Shown one piece after another: positions 18,852 through 31,488 of a stretch of 64,000 nt of DNA. The first letter of the stretch is position 1; every line of letters starts with the position of its first letter. Origin of the DNA: Glandiceps talaboti (lineage: Eukaryota; Hemichordata; Enteropneusta; Spengelidae). The translations under genes and the position numbers were made by a program. The notes under the pieces are model-generated. The model had not been told where the DNA came from. It searched no databases and saw nothing but the letters and a program-made list of their open reading frames with translations. Location of the stretch: positions 10,550,408 to 10,614,407 of the forward strand of contig NC_135550.1 of NCBI RefSeq assembly GCF_964340395.1, in the 5' to 3' direction.

Positions 18852-21663
18852 ATGGATGCAGGAAAGGCTAATACAGATCTCACATTGACGACTGACTCGA
18901 GTGCGGTGAAATCTTCTACTATGGAGGAAATACTTTTGGCGGGCTTGAATTGCGCTGGTGGATGTATTGCCGGTAAGTTAAAATTTAAAATAATAAAAGT
19001 TGTGGTTTCACTTTTAACATCACGGTATATTATGTGCTATACATCTTTTGCAACATCTTACCTACTATGTTTTATCCATGAAAGAACTGAAATTTAATCG
19101 GAGGTGCTTTGATAATAGTGAACTATTGTTAGTTTTCATATAGCATATCAGGTTGTGTTCATGCATTGGGGGAAGGAGGTTCGACAATGGCATGTAAAGA
19201 ACGCGAGAAACAAACAGAATGTCTAAATTTGAATTGAAGCGACCGGACGTTGAAATTTACGCCTAACAGAATTTTACCCGTGCAGAACATGAAAAGTCAA
19301 TGACGTGATTGTATTTCAAGTTTAAAGTCACATAGACAACCTGTTCTTTTTTCTAACTTTTCAGGAATGGCAAGTACAGTTGCGGGACATCCATTTGATA
19401 CAGTTAAGGTGAGTGTGTTGTCGTGAAGGTTGTTTTAAAGGCAGCTGTCAACATTATGTAGGGGGAGGGGGTCATTTTCACTCCCTTACCATATCAGTCA
19501 TTATTGGCTGTATTTGTAATGTCTAAATGTCATCTTTGAAACATTGCATTTTAGGATAGATAGTGGAGGGGAGATTTTAGTAAGTTTTTTTTTTTACCTC
19601 TTTATACATAAAAAACAGTTCTTAAAAAACCCCGATATTTACGAGTAAATCATAAGGTGGCACAAAAACCCTCCCCCGGGGAGGGGCTCTAAACGCCACA
19701 TTTTCCTTTTTTGCTGCGTCAGCGGAAAGATAAACTCTTGGTTGGGAGAATTTATACCATTTACGATCACATGATGACTCGCAAGCTTATCATCTTTTCA
19801 ACAGATAAAAATCTATCGATTAAGCAGATAACTCATTTAATTTCTCACTGAACAATTGGCAATTGATCATAACAAGTATTCGCTAAACATACAATGTTCT
19901 GTGATATACGTGTACTTCGTACCCACTGATATGATGTTGTTTCAAACCTTATTCCTATGAAATTGAATCGAAAACGAAAGAAGTACTTACATTCCGTGTT
20001 CCTACTAATTACTTGTTTACAAACCATCCTTTCAGATATCGCTAGAATGTGCTGAATCAGGTTACACTGTGGCTAATACCTTAGGCACAGCCGTCGTGGG
20101 CGATAAATCATTTAAACCAGTGTGTGTGGTTTATTAATTATTTCTGAAACTGAGTCAAAGAAGCTCGTCAACATAGCATACTGAAGTAATACTTCAAATA
20201 ATTAGGTCGATAAAAGGAGAAGCACAATTAAAAAAAAAGCTCTTCTCTGTTATTCAGTTTATTTTACGACAAAATTGAAAAGCATTGCTTAAAGTCAAGT
20301 AGAGCACTGTGTTGTTCAACAAGCATTGGTTTGTCACTGTTTCAACATACTTCAAAGTGATTTGGTCATACTACTTAGAGATATTTGTACAACTTGTAAG
20401 TCGTAAATATTCTGAATCGGATTCACATGAACTTCCCTTTTTTCGAAGTTTTGTGAGAATTCGTAGTACTGTTTTATGATAGAGGTAGTTGTTGAAACTG
20501 TGCTATCTGCAGCTACTAGTAAGTTACTGAAAATGGTAAATTCAGAATGAAACATTTGACAACTTTAATATATCGTGTTGTCACTTACATTGGACACCAC
20601 CAGATCACTATCACGGCTAAACTGACCTAGTACTTCTATTTACGGTATATTTACTGGGTATAAAACCGATTCCCATTTCATATGACCTAATACAGACAAG
20701 GAGACAGCTCAAAATACTCTCATTGTCAAATATGATTCTACAAGTCTTCATTCCATTAACTGATTCACTTTTCATTATACATGGGGGCGCTGTTTATTGG
20801 CCATGCTATGCGATGTTTGTTGGTCACGGTGATGAAAATACTTGAACTTAAAAAAAACACTTCACGATACGTATATGGGGGCGCTGTTTATTGCGACGCA
20901 AATACGCGAACATTTTACAACATCAACACATATGTACGGGGCGCTGTTTTATTAGTGACGCGTTGAGTAATAATGAACTTCTTCAAGCACTTTACAATAC
21001 AAGACTCATGAGGGCGCTATAATGGAGAATTCAAAGGATGATAGGCGTCGGAAGCCCTTCGATGGACAGAAGAAGAAGATAATACCCTTTTTTACCGCAT
21101 GTTTAAGGAGTTGCTAGAGGGGGAAAAGTTGATCGAGGAAGTTTGACGAAAAGAGCTATGTGGATGTCAAATCTTTATTTATCTGATTACATACTGAAGA
21201 AAATGTTTTGTATGAGATTGTAATATGTTTGTTTCATCTGATTTTCACTTCATAGGTACGATTACAAACACAGCAAAATATCATGGCAGCTCAAGATCCA
21301 CTCAGAAAAATCCCAGTAAGTATACAGTACTAACTCTGTTTTTTTGCTACTGTACAGCATTGGATTTTTCACATTTTAAAAAGTTAATGTAATCTTACAC
21401 AATATTCATTCAGTTTTTTTGTCAATAATTTTTCAGTAATAGATATGGTTAGTTTCACTTTCGTCTGTTCATTCTGTATTTTGTAACTTTATATTGTATT
21501 TTGCAGATATATCAAGGGACATGGAACTGCTTCAAAGCTACTATACAGTCAGAAGGGGTAGGTTTAAAATATCTATGGTTTTTAAAACGAAAATAATTCT
21601 GGGTTTTTTCATTTGTAAGAAAATTTAATGTATTAAATCCATATCAGATGTGTATATAAATCC

Positions 21664-21724
<61 letters not shown>

Positions 21725-23198
21725 TGTCTGTCTGTGTCTGTCTGTGTCTGTGTGTGTCTGTCTGTGGGTGTGTGTGTGTGTGGGTGTGTGTGTGTGTGTG
21801 TGTGTGGTTATATACCGTGCACAAGCCAAGTTAATGTCAAAATATGAATTATAATGATTACCCTGGTTGTTCTACGTCACAACATTCAGTGCCGACTGGC
21901 TCTGCGGTGCTCGAAATATGTTCCAAAATGTTCCAAATCGCCATTATTTATCCTGATTTTTTCATAAATCATGCTTGAGGAGGTAAAATTATATTCTCTC
22001 TCTCTCTCTCCGCCCTCCTCTGTTATTGTTCTTCATGGAGCCGCAAAATAATTGTGACCTACGGGTTTGTCACTACTTGTCTAGCGACTCGTAGAGACAA
22101 AGCCCCTTAGGTCACTCCTATTTTCCTTATTATGAATGAAGAAAAATATTGGGGAATGATATTTAATTATTTCGCACTAAACAATTTGAAGGCGACCATG
22201 TGTAATGTGTTTTCAAACAATTTACGTATACCGTTACTAAGTATTAAAATGCTCAAAGTTATCAATACATATTGAGACTGATTTTTTTAGTTGATAGAAT
22301 AAAAGGTGCGCCTTGTTACAATCTAATGTCTATATAGAGAACCCTTTGTCAATACAAATAAACATTTGTTTATACTCGTTTACATCTTAATAATAGAACT
22401 CTTTCCCATATGCATATAATTTGATATATTTCTTACTCTTGAAAATTTGTTTTTTGTTTTTTTGTACATCAGCCACATGGCTTATTCAAAGGCATGCTAT
22501 CTCCAATGCTTGGCCAAGGATGTATCAATTTAATTCTCTTTGGATGTGAACGTACCATCGAAAGACAAATACAACGTATATTTGGCACAGAAATGAAATA
22601 TAATCACATCATCGCTGGTGGCGCTGCAGGAGCTGTGCAGTCCCTTGTTGCCTGTCCTATGGAGCTCGGTAAAGTGCGTATGCAATTACAAGGGCAAGGT
22701 CAAAGCCATCAATTTTCCAAAGTGCATACCGAAAATTACAGAGGTTCGATCAATTGCATTTACAGAATATATCAACAAGAGGGTATACGTGGGTGCTATC
22801 GTGGTATGGGGGTTACACTTTGGAGAGATGCCCCTGGGTTCATGGTTTATTTTGGTTTCTTTGAATATCTCTGTGTCAAAATGAAAGAATGGAAACAAGT
22901 AGAGAAATTGGGAATACCCGATTTGGCGGTTTTGGGTGGTACTGCTGGAATGAGTTCATGGGTAATATCCCATCCCTTTGACGTCATCAAATCAAGATTC
23001 CAAGCTGATGGCGTCAAGGGTGACAACAAATACAGCAGTGCTATCGATTGCCTGAAGAAAAGTGTTAAGGGTGAGGGGAGTAGAGTGCTGGTTAAAGGCA
23101 TTGTTCCTAATTTGATGAGAGGGTTTATTGTTAGTGCTGTCATTTTCCCTATTGAAGAATACTTCAGGAGATGGCATGGATACGGTCAGGGCAAATAA
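18852..23198 (+). CDS. SLC25A29-like mitochondrial carrier, copy D (5 coding exons)
   Basis: Exons: 18852-18972, 19365-19408, 21256-21315, 21507-21557, 22473-23198; GT-AG introns, phases 1,0,0,0. The product is 333 residues with a 25-residue polar N-terminal extension ([12 protein letters not shown]...) before helix 1. Signatures: PFDTVK (50-55), PMELGK (154-159), PFDVIK (260-265). Arg210-Asp211 in [12 protein letters not shown] is the contact-point II pair linked with amino-acid carriers. The start ATG has G at -3 and G at +4 and lies 60 bases after a GTCACGTGAC palindrome. The gene is nearly identical to copy E: about nine changes in the 241 residues of the last exon. Intron 4 is about 580 bases longer than in E because of a GT-repeat-bearing insertion. 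Expected in the inner mitochondrial membrane; the substrate, probably an amino acid, is inferred from family resemblance only. Confidence 0.9.
20783..21019. repeat. Four GGGGCGCTGTTTATT-like motifs in intron 2 of copy D
   Basis: GGGGGCGCTGTTTATT at 20783 and 20877, GGGGCGCTGTTTTATT at 20938 and AGGGCGCTATAA at 21011, each after a CACTTCACGATAC- or ACATATG-like lead. They are retained in copy E (33316, 33404, 33465, 33537). GGGGGCGCT is also the core of the CTCF motif, but the flanking CTCF positions match poorly. Confidence 0.55.
21669..21807. repeat. (GT)n / GTCTGT microsatellite
   Basis: Long TG tract with TCTG interruptions in intron 4 of copy D; absent from the same intron of copy E. Confidence 0.95.
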
Positions 23199-24403
23199 AA
23201 TGTGTTTGTTACTATGGCTCAAGAAACTTCGTAATAGACAGAAGAAAATTTATCTGAAATCGAAAATTTAGGCGGGAAACCAAACACACAAAAAGAGCTT
23301 AGTGGGGAATCAAACTAAATATTAACTTCTTACAAAATCATATAATTTGATATTCATCACAATTATAATAATTGAAAAGCTAAAAGCATTCTGAGATGCA
23401 AAAGTGTGTGTTACCCTTATTATACATCATATACAGAACAGATGAACCCCGGGGCAGTGAATAACCTGTTACCTTTAAATTTCTCGTCCACCTTTTGTTT
23501 CACATTAGAATATACCATTTTTCTATAATGGAATCGGTGGCTGTAAAATTTTTACCCATATCGTTTTTTTTTATTTACGGTTTGTGTATTAACGTATTCA
23601 TGACCTATGTACGAATGAATATGAAGGGGTAGGATGAGATAACACGACGTCCTGCAATATTGTAACCGGTAACCGGATGCAGATCTCTGAGCGGGTGTAG
23701 TCAATTTATTGTAAATATACCCCGAACTTATCATTTTAAGACATACATATGTGAATATAATGAAACCCATTTATATTGTGTATACTACAATAGATAGAAG
23801 GAAAACACTATCCTGTCAGTACTTACTGACTGTTGTACTGTCCAAAATCTGAATTAAAAGTAATGTTTACAACCGTTACGTTTCAAAATAGAATTATACA
23901 TTGTATTCAACATAAAATATTTACTAATGTTTATTCGTACGTATTCCTTTATATGTGAATGAACATTGTACAAGAATATAAAACAACCTGACTTGATTTC
24001 CTTTCACGATACATTTACGTCTGATATACCAGTACTACATTCATATGAACTGCTTTATGTGTACATTGCACAGATGTAATGGTCAAATTACTACTATATA
24101 CTTTTTACTTAGTTTTATCCAGCCTGCTGTAGCAAAATATTGTTCTAAAGCAAACCTGTGAATTTAATCTGGATTATTTTGGTTTCAAATTGTGTGTAGT
24201 TGTCATAAACAGTTGTTTGGTAATCAATGTGTTATAACGTTTGTGTCAAACTAGTACTTGTAGTCAGTTAGATACGTGGTGACGGGGCGCCCTCACACAA
24301 CCACTTGTTGGTGAGGGAGAAGCAACGCTATGTATCTTTACAGTCTGGCTAGTTTTTAAAAAAAATTTGGAACACAATTAATATTTACAGTTTTGAGTTC
24401 TGT
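23199..24403. other. 3' flank of copy D up to the duplication breakpoint
   Basis: Colinear with 35,150-36,400 after copy E. It includes the 3' UTR, whose end I cannot place. No other gene seen. Homology between the two flanks stops at about 24,403 / 36,400, where D's flank jumps to sequence like 16,920 onward. Confidence 0.7.
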
Positions 24404-24581
24404 ATTTATATTGTATCAAAGGTGATCAATAAAACCAATGTTGGTAGCACAGATTGACTATTGAACTGAATATATTCGAAAGTGGAAAGAGGAACCACAC
24501 GTTTCTAGCGCGACCGTATATACGAAAGTCTTCACGACCCAAGAAATGTTCAAAAGTACTCCAATCCCGTTAGCACGACAA

Positions 24582-24815
24582 AAGTAGCGACGTATATACA
24601 TGTAGTAGTATAGTAGTCTGAGCCGGGTTTCTGAGGTATGGGGTATGACTCCGATACATGCGTATCTCGCTCACGTTTATAGCGATCTCGCCGTACTACC
24701 TGTTTCAAAATTTTGCGTTTATACGTCTCTACTCTTGCCGGGTTTTTTTGACGGGGTTGAGGGGTTGGTAATTAATGTTGAAGTTAGGAAATGTCCGATG
24801 TTTTGGCAGGTAAGG
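24582..24815. repeat. Conserved upstream segment, second copy
   Basis: Same sequence as 17288-17528. It is continuous on the left with the E unit's upstream DNA but cut off on the right at GTAAGG by the 6-kb inverted-repeat-bounded segment. Confidence 0.65.
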
Positions 24816-25269
24816 GGGCATATGGTAGATTTTTGGGTTTCGTGTGAAATTCATGTTAATTTTTGCCAACATATATCATTGTGTTCCCCATCATCTGAGC
24901 AATTAAAAATATATGTTGGCAATTTTTATTTCAATATTAAGGGTAACTTTTGCAGCAATTTCATAAATGATGTAAAATCATGGTTTTTCTGTATATTGAT
25001 GGCAAATTAAAATATGTGAACTGTACGATTGCTTTATATCTGTATAAATGTACTTATGGGCATCCTGTAGACGATAAACTTGTAAACTGTTGTATAATTT
25101 TGCATTTTAATCACAATATTATAAATTCTGGCTTATTTATTTGCATATCATTTGCATATTATGTATGATGCTTCAGGTTTATTTGATTTCCTGTATTGTT
25201 TGATGTTGCTGATTGCTATTCTTTCAAAAATGTACGCCAACCATGAATTATTTCAGTTACTCTGAATAC

Positions 25270-25420
25270 TCTGGTTGGTTTAGGGAGCCTTCAGTATTTA
25301 CAGGGGGCGGAGGAAATCACACATGGTCTGTTAAGAAAAACATGACCCCCCCCCCATTCTCCATTCGTAAAAAGTGACCCTTTGTCCCATTTTGTAAAAC
25401 ATGACCCTCCCCATGACAAT
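25270..25420. repeat. C-run-rich repeat with AGGGAGCCTTCA end
   Basis: Begins AGGGAGCCTTCAGTATTTAC and contains homopolymer C blocks separated by CATGACC / AAAGTGACC. The same end motif occurs inverted near 15,012-15,030, which marks a dispersed family. Confidence 0.5.
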
Positions 25421-25566
25421 TGCATATACTGAACGTTAATCAATATTCCCATTATATGTATAAATACACATTAAATCATTTTGACGCTGTATATTTGTAC
25501 ATATACTACCATTGCAGGAGTTATATAGAAACGCCTGTGATCAGAACGAAAAAAGTCTACTTCTTA

Positions 25567-27323
25567 GGGACCGGTCAGTTTCTCCAGCCTGGGGGGGGGG
25601 GGGCGGTGGATTCTTAAATCGGGCCGACAAAAAGTCACTGACCCCCCATATCTGTAAAACCCAAAACAGGCTGACCCCCCCCTATCACTTAATTCTAAAA
25701 CATGATGACCCCCCCCCCCCATATATGATATTCGCATGAGTGACAGGTATTTTTTGATCGTGACTCAGTGTGGACTGCTTGACTGTCTTGCATCTACTTT
25801 ATAAGATCCCGGGTTAGCACTATCATAATTATAATTATTGACTACACAGGGTAAATATATTTGAAAAGGAGTTTAATAGTATCTTGACAGTGAAAGGTAG
25901 GGGGAAAGCTTGAGAAGGGAATATGTACAGCTGTCATGGGGGTCCTAGGGGGTCTCCCCCTAGAAGCCCAGGAGGTTTTTAACTCTGAAAAGTCAATTTT
26001 GAGACTATTCAGACATTTTCAGAAAATAATTTCCAAGCTTTACAAGACAGCACCAACATGTAAAATGCAACTACATAAGGTTGAAATATTTTTGAAATAT
26101 AGTTTGATAGGATCTTGACAGTAAGAGGTAGGGGGAGATCTTGAGACTGGGATATGTCCACCTCATGCGGGGGGGGGGGTCTGAGGGGGTCTCCCTCTAG
26201 AGGCCCTGGAGGATTTTTACTCTTATAGCCAATATTTACGCTATTTAGACCCTTCAAGCAATAACTTAATCCATGCTTTACAAGACAGTAAGTATCAGAA
26301 ACTATTCTTTATAACTTACACTAAGGGTTGAAATATGTTAAATGGCATCATTATATACATGTAGTAAAGGTCAGCACATCTAATGGTAGTATCATTGGTA
26401 GGGGAGATTTGGAGATTAAGGCAATTTTAGACTATCTTGGCAAACATTTCACATCTTGAAAAGACAATATCATCTCAAATTAGAATAGGGTGAAAATATT
26501 TAAGAAAAGTTTAATACCATTATAACAGTAAAAAGGTTGTTGGTGCATCTGATTGTTGGTTGAATGCATGAGTGACCTCTGGGGGTGAGGAAGTCCTTGG
26601 GGTTTTCCCCCTGGCAGATATGGAGTTTTTTGCTTGAGATACTAAGGCAATGTTTAGGTTATTCATAACCTTTGAGGTAATATTTCCAAGCTTTGAAAAC
26701 CTAACGTAAATGTACGTTTTAAATGAGTTTCCTATATCACATAAAATAGACATGTAACATTAGTATAGGGGCATTAATATATGTATAATAAAGTCACCGG
26801 TATGTTAGAGAACTTTAGGTGGTCATACCTAGTGTATAATAGAAACTGGAATCTGATGAGATGTGGTGATTTGTAGTGTCAATAACACGACGAGTAGAAC
26901 AATTTAGATTAACTTCATTTATAAACTATCTATGAAAATTGCCATTACGAAACCTTCAAGTTCACTTTTGCCCCAAACTGCAATATAAGTGAAGCATTGA
27001 TTGTGAAACAGCCAAGCATTTACATGACATGTTCTGTAACTAGTGTGGTAGCTAGGTAATACATGTATATGTATATGTATAGTTATGTTTGAACTAATAA
27101 GTAATATTAAAGAATTCATGTAAGAAACAGGGACAAGAACAAATATTGACATGTACCACATTTCAGACAAGGCTATATGCCATTGTAGAAAGGATTTTTT
27201 TTTTCTTATCCACAATTTTCAAAACAGCATGACCCCCCCCCCCCTACTGCCAATTTCAAAAACAGGGTGACCCCCCTACCAATCCACCCCCCCCCCCCCA
27301 GGCCGAAGAAACCGACCGGTCCC
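25567..27323. mobile_element. Harbinger-like non-autonomous element (TTA target duplication)
   Basis: Inverted ends GGGACCGGTCAGTTTCTCC (from 25567) and, inverted, GGGACCGGTCGGTTTCTTCG (to 27323) continue into G/C homopolymers for about 45 bases. TTA occurs immediately outside both ends (25564-25566, 27324-27326). A TWA duplication with GGG ends is the PIF/Harbinger pattern. No transposase frame; the interior holds tandem repeats. Confidence 0.6.
25855..26705. repeat. Four diverged tandem units of about 160-240 bases
   Basis: Units starting near 25,855, 26,086, 26,326 and 26,486 share the order TTGAAATATnTTnGAAA, AGTTTnATAGnATCTTGACAG, AGGTAGGGGG, GGGGGTCTCCC, GGAGGnTTTTn and TTCCAAGCTTTACAAGACAG. 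Similarity is partial and the third unit is short. Confidence 0.65.
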
Positions 27324-30300
27324 TTATCACTATCAAACTGACAAGTATTGGTACAAAAGACAACACCGGGCGCGCTCCTCTGTTGTAGGTTCATGCACAT
27401 ACATGTACTTGTCTGTGGTTCACGCGACTCTTTTATCGGTTTGTCTGTGCCTGTGAACGTTTGTCATGTTGTAACATAATATTTGAGTGTAAGCTTGTGT
27501 AATGCAACGTAATAGTCTGTCTGGTCCTAAAAATAAACCTACAGTGTTTAGATTATATGTTGAGTTTTGGGCGAAAAATCGCCAACACACATGACAATAC
27601 AACAAAACATATACTAGTACACGACATTCAAATCATATCTGCAATGAATACCAACAGATGTGATCGTGGAGTTTGTAGTTTAGCAACTCCGCTTGTGTAC
27701 GGTCCTTTTCGAAATCTCTTGAACTGATTTTGAAATCTAAACGACAGAAGTCGCTTGTTATCAAGTGTACATACACACATTAAAAATATTCCTTTTCAGA
27801 TCTGGCATCTGGTTTTAATATGTATCTACACATGTAGTATTGAATGCTGGACAGGTACATTCTACACAGGATATAGAGTCCAAGTTTAGGTCTACACAAA
27901 ATTTGAAATTTTACCTCTCAATATTAGCATACAAGTTACATAAATTGGACCTCCTGCAAATATTAGATAGAAAAGAAACATCACTCAGTAAAACACCTTT
28001 AGAAACCTTCAGAATGTTTCACCCCCACTTTTGACCAATTGAGATACTTTCTAGAGCAATGGAAAAAGTCAGTATGGCAGCTACTTTAGAACGTTTTTGT
28101 TATTTGTTCTGTATTCAGTTCTCCCTCTGTGTTCTGTAGAAATATCATGTTAAAAAGTAAATGAATCGTTGTTAAAGGCATTTCATGAGTGCTCATTAAT
28201 TTCCCACTTTGCAATGGTGTCAAAATGAGATAGACTTAGTCATAAATTTGGCATGTGACTACTAATTCCCAGCAATAAAGGTTATTTGTGTATGAGAATT
28301 ACCAAAAGATGTAGAAGGGTACATTCCATGTTGTTTATGTTGAGGATTTGAATGTCAGATTTTATTTGAGTAATAAAAAACTTGGAATGATAGCTAACAA
28401 TGCAATAAAATTTGATTTAAGATACTATTTTCTGGTGGGTTGGTGGTTGGGATTGGGTGGTACATTAGAATGTGTCTCTGCTGTTAAGGTTCAACCTTTA
28501 TTCATGACTGACCAAGAGGAAGTTCGTTGCGTAATCGAATGTAAGACTCTAAGAGTGCCTTCACGCTGAATAACTAAACTAAATATGTATATATTCATAT
28601 TGTTCCTTTGAAATATTAGAAAAGATATTCTTCAGATACTGAATTTATCATCTTTATGTTATGCTACATTGTCCTTTATCCTGTTTTATTTTAGAATTTC
28701 GATGAAATAACGTAATCAAATGTAACAGCGGAGAACACATCTATTCCTGTTGTTCCCTTGAATTGACATGTAACTCCAACCAAATAGCTACACTCTAGTA
28801 GAAACGTAGACAATGCATACGACATAATGGCGTGAGTGAGAGACTAGACAGTAGTTTTGAATAAAAATAATTGGGTCTATTCACTCGAATACATAACTTT
28901 GTATAGTAACGATTCAATTGATGCTATGCTATTGATCAACAATATGTTTATATCAGATGTAAACTGAATGCCTTCAATAAAAGCAAAACTTTAGATTGCT
29001 GTTCCTTCACGCCTTGTCGAAAGAAAAATTCTGCGCTACCAGACATGATATTGCATATCCATTAGTTACTACATCAATAAATAAAACGTAGCTTTGGAAC
29101 ATGTTGTTCATATTCTCTTCTGTAAAAGTTGAGTTTGGTGTATTTTTAACCCGCTGTAACTTTCACTAGAGTCCACCATTTTAGTTAACAATATAAGAAA
29201 AGTCATATTTGACCATGTCTTTCCACCGGGGTAAATCTTTAGCAGTGGGTGTGTAAATGTGGCGAGTATGAGACGAAGTGACACCTTTGACTTAATTCAC
29301 CTCCTGTGACCTCTCCCCTGGGACTGTGAAGTCAAAAGTATCACTTTGTCTCGTACTACCCCTTGACAGAGATGGTAGTTAGATGGGTCACAGGTAGGGT
29401 AAAGGTTGGGTAAAGGTGGGTAAATTTGACTTTTCGTATAGTAAACCTCAACTGAATCTCTTCTTTCGTGCCAGTAAAATCAATTTAATACTAGACAATA
29501 ATTTTGAAAAAAAATAATCAGGTCTACCACTCAAGTAGTTGTTTTGTCAACTATTTTTGTCCTTGTTACCACGTCTACTCAAATAAAACATACCTAAGAG
29601 TACCCATTCATTCTCATTCAGGCTACCAGCCTACCATCCACAGACACCACCACACGATCTAGGTTAGTGTAATCTGTTCACCTTAAGCTTATGAGATTCG
29701 CCAAGTTTTATTACAAAGGGGCGATGGATATATTCAGATGGTAGACTGTAATTTGCTAGTTAAATTTCAGTAATTGTACGTGTATTAATGGCTTACAGCT
29801 CGATGTAGTTTTAGTGGAGATTCGACTAACCCTGGGCTTCGCATCACCGTTTCATAGCTGACCCCCACCGGCTACCTGTTCCGAATATATGCATGAACCG
29901 TTTATTGTTTCGATACTGAGAGGTATGACATGTAAATATATACATGTACTAGTATACAATGATATTTTCTCTATTTTATCGATTAAGTATTATATCTATT
30001 GAGATCAGAAGTGCATATTTTTAATCAGCTCACACATCCATATAACACCAGAGGATGAGTGCATTCTTAAGATCTAGCGTAATTACTGAAAATCACTAAT
30101 TATGCAAATAACTCATTATAATTACAAGCTATACGGTATTATCAAACTTTATGACACATGCACTTTGTTATCATTAATGTATGTACTAAATTACTTCGAT
30201 TCATAATCATATTTTAACATTCTGAATGACTTAGAAATGGCAAGTAAAGTCAGAAGGAATATTTGAACTGTTTGTTTTATTGAATTTGCCCAAATTTCAG

Positions 30301-30454
30301 CGATAAAAAATAATTTTCATTCACTCATGGTTTTCCTAACCCTGCCATATAGGGCGTCGATTTAATTTTTTTCATCTAATTGAAGACATTTAGGGTCGTT
30401 TGGGTCATGAGAAACAGAATTAAGACTGCCCTTATATATACCTACTATAATTAC
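27324..30454. other. Interior of the 6-kb segment, no gene seen
   Basis: AT-rich unique-looking sequence with short scattered frames only. A near-repeat of AAATAATTGGGTCTA at about 28,868 and AAATAATCAGGTCTA at about 29,513 suggests old duplicates. No domain recognised. Confidence 0.5.
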
Positions 30455-30851
30455 TGTTGTTATCTTTACAATATACATAATGTTCTGACTGTTGCTATCG
30501 GGACATGGTCTTGTTGATAGGCATATTTCATACATGTTTTGATATTTTTTTGGCCTGACTAACCAAAAATGTTGTTATCTTTGCAAAATATACTGGCATT
30601 GTTGGCTGTTGCTAAGGCCATATCAATGGAAGTTGACTATAATCACATGGATTCGTGGGTTTTCATTGCCTAACCAATGGTTAAGAATAGAGTCTTGGGG
30701 CCACATTTTGTTTTTAGCCCCCTAAGACTAATTTTGAAGATAAAAATTGCCAGCATGTATTTTTTTATATGTGGTCCTATAATGAATGTAATCATATATG
30801 TTTCATAAAATTAACATGCATTTCACACGAAAACCCATATGCTCCTGCACT

Positions 30852-31086
30852 AAGTAGCGACGTATATACATGTAATAGTATAGTAGTCTGAGCCGGGTTT
30901 CTGAGGTATGGGGTATGACTCCGATACATGCGTATCTCGCTCACGTTTATAGAGCGATCTCGCCGTACTACCTGTTTCAAAATTTTGCGTTTATATGTCT
31001 CTACTTTTGCCGTTTTTTTTTGACGGGGTTGAGGGGTTGGTAATTAATGTTGAAGTTAGGAAATGTCCATTTTTTGGCAGGTAAGG
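30852..31086. repeat. Conserved upstream segment, third copy
   Basis: Resumes the E unit's upstream region after the 6-kb segment. It starts AAGTAGCGACG and ends GGCAGGTAAGG, then continues colinearly with the D unit to about 31,278, where E lacks D's 900-base block. Confidence 0.65.
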
Positions 31087-31419
31087 CACTCAACTTGTGT
31101 GATGGAGATCTTCGCATCACGCAGTCTATTTGAGTTTGTAGTGTTTTGAGTGCAAATCCCGAAACTGTAAATAGTTTAAACAACAACAAATCGAAGTTCA
31201 AAAAATAGATGTATTTGGGGTAAATTCTATTGACACTTGTTCTCAGTAGAGCTTGTCGTAAATCACTCCGTCTAAAGATTGGCCCTGGGGGGGGGGGGTG
31301 GTATATTACGACGATTCACTACTGAGTCGACTCACAGACAGGCATTTATTTGACGTGTAACTCGACACAGTTTCGAAAGTTGATAAATGAATCAGTTACA
31401 ATATATTTAGGTCTACTGA

Positions 31420-31443
31420 GTCACGTGACTAGTCTTACATTGG
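31420..31443. promoter_or_regulatory. GTCACGTGAC E-box plus inverted CCAAT upstream of copy E
   Basis: GTCACGTGAC (31420-31429) and ATTGG (31439-31443), 59 bases before the E start codon; identical in order and spacing to copy D. Candidate proximal promoter elements. Confidence 0.5.
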
Positions 31444-31488
31444 TTGACAACTAGTAGCTTTATCACCAATAAGAATAACAGTTAAGAT

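Larger units (their letters stand above)
24815..30845. mobile_element. 6-kb segment bounded by inverted repeats and flanked by 235-base direct repeats
   Basis: The left end (GGGGCATATGG, then TTTCGTGTGAAATTCATGTT and GGCAATTTTTAT) is mirrored at the right end (AACATGCATTTCACACGAAA and CCATATGCTCC, 30,750-30,845), giving inverted ends of roughly 120 bases. The segment sits exactly between two direct copies of the conserved upstream segment (24582-24815 and 30852-31086) and is absent from the D unit. It has no long reading frame. It encloses a Harbinger-like element, diverged tandem repeats and two units of the AGCAACAAGACCATG family (about 30,455-30,640). It could be one transposon or two inverted copies of a repeat. 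Confidence 0.55.

Noticed and set aside
22686-23222. Minus-strand frames opposite the last exon of copies D and E
   Set aside because: Shadows of the strongly coding plus-strand exon; the same shadows occur in both duplicates.
24645-25010. 121-residue frame including GFFDGVEGLVINVEVRKCP
   Set aside because: The shared part lies in the three-copy upstream segment, where homopolymer length changes break the frame between copies; not a conserved protein.
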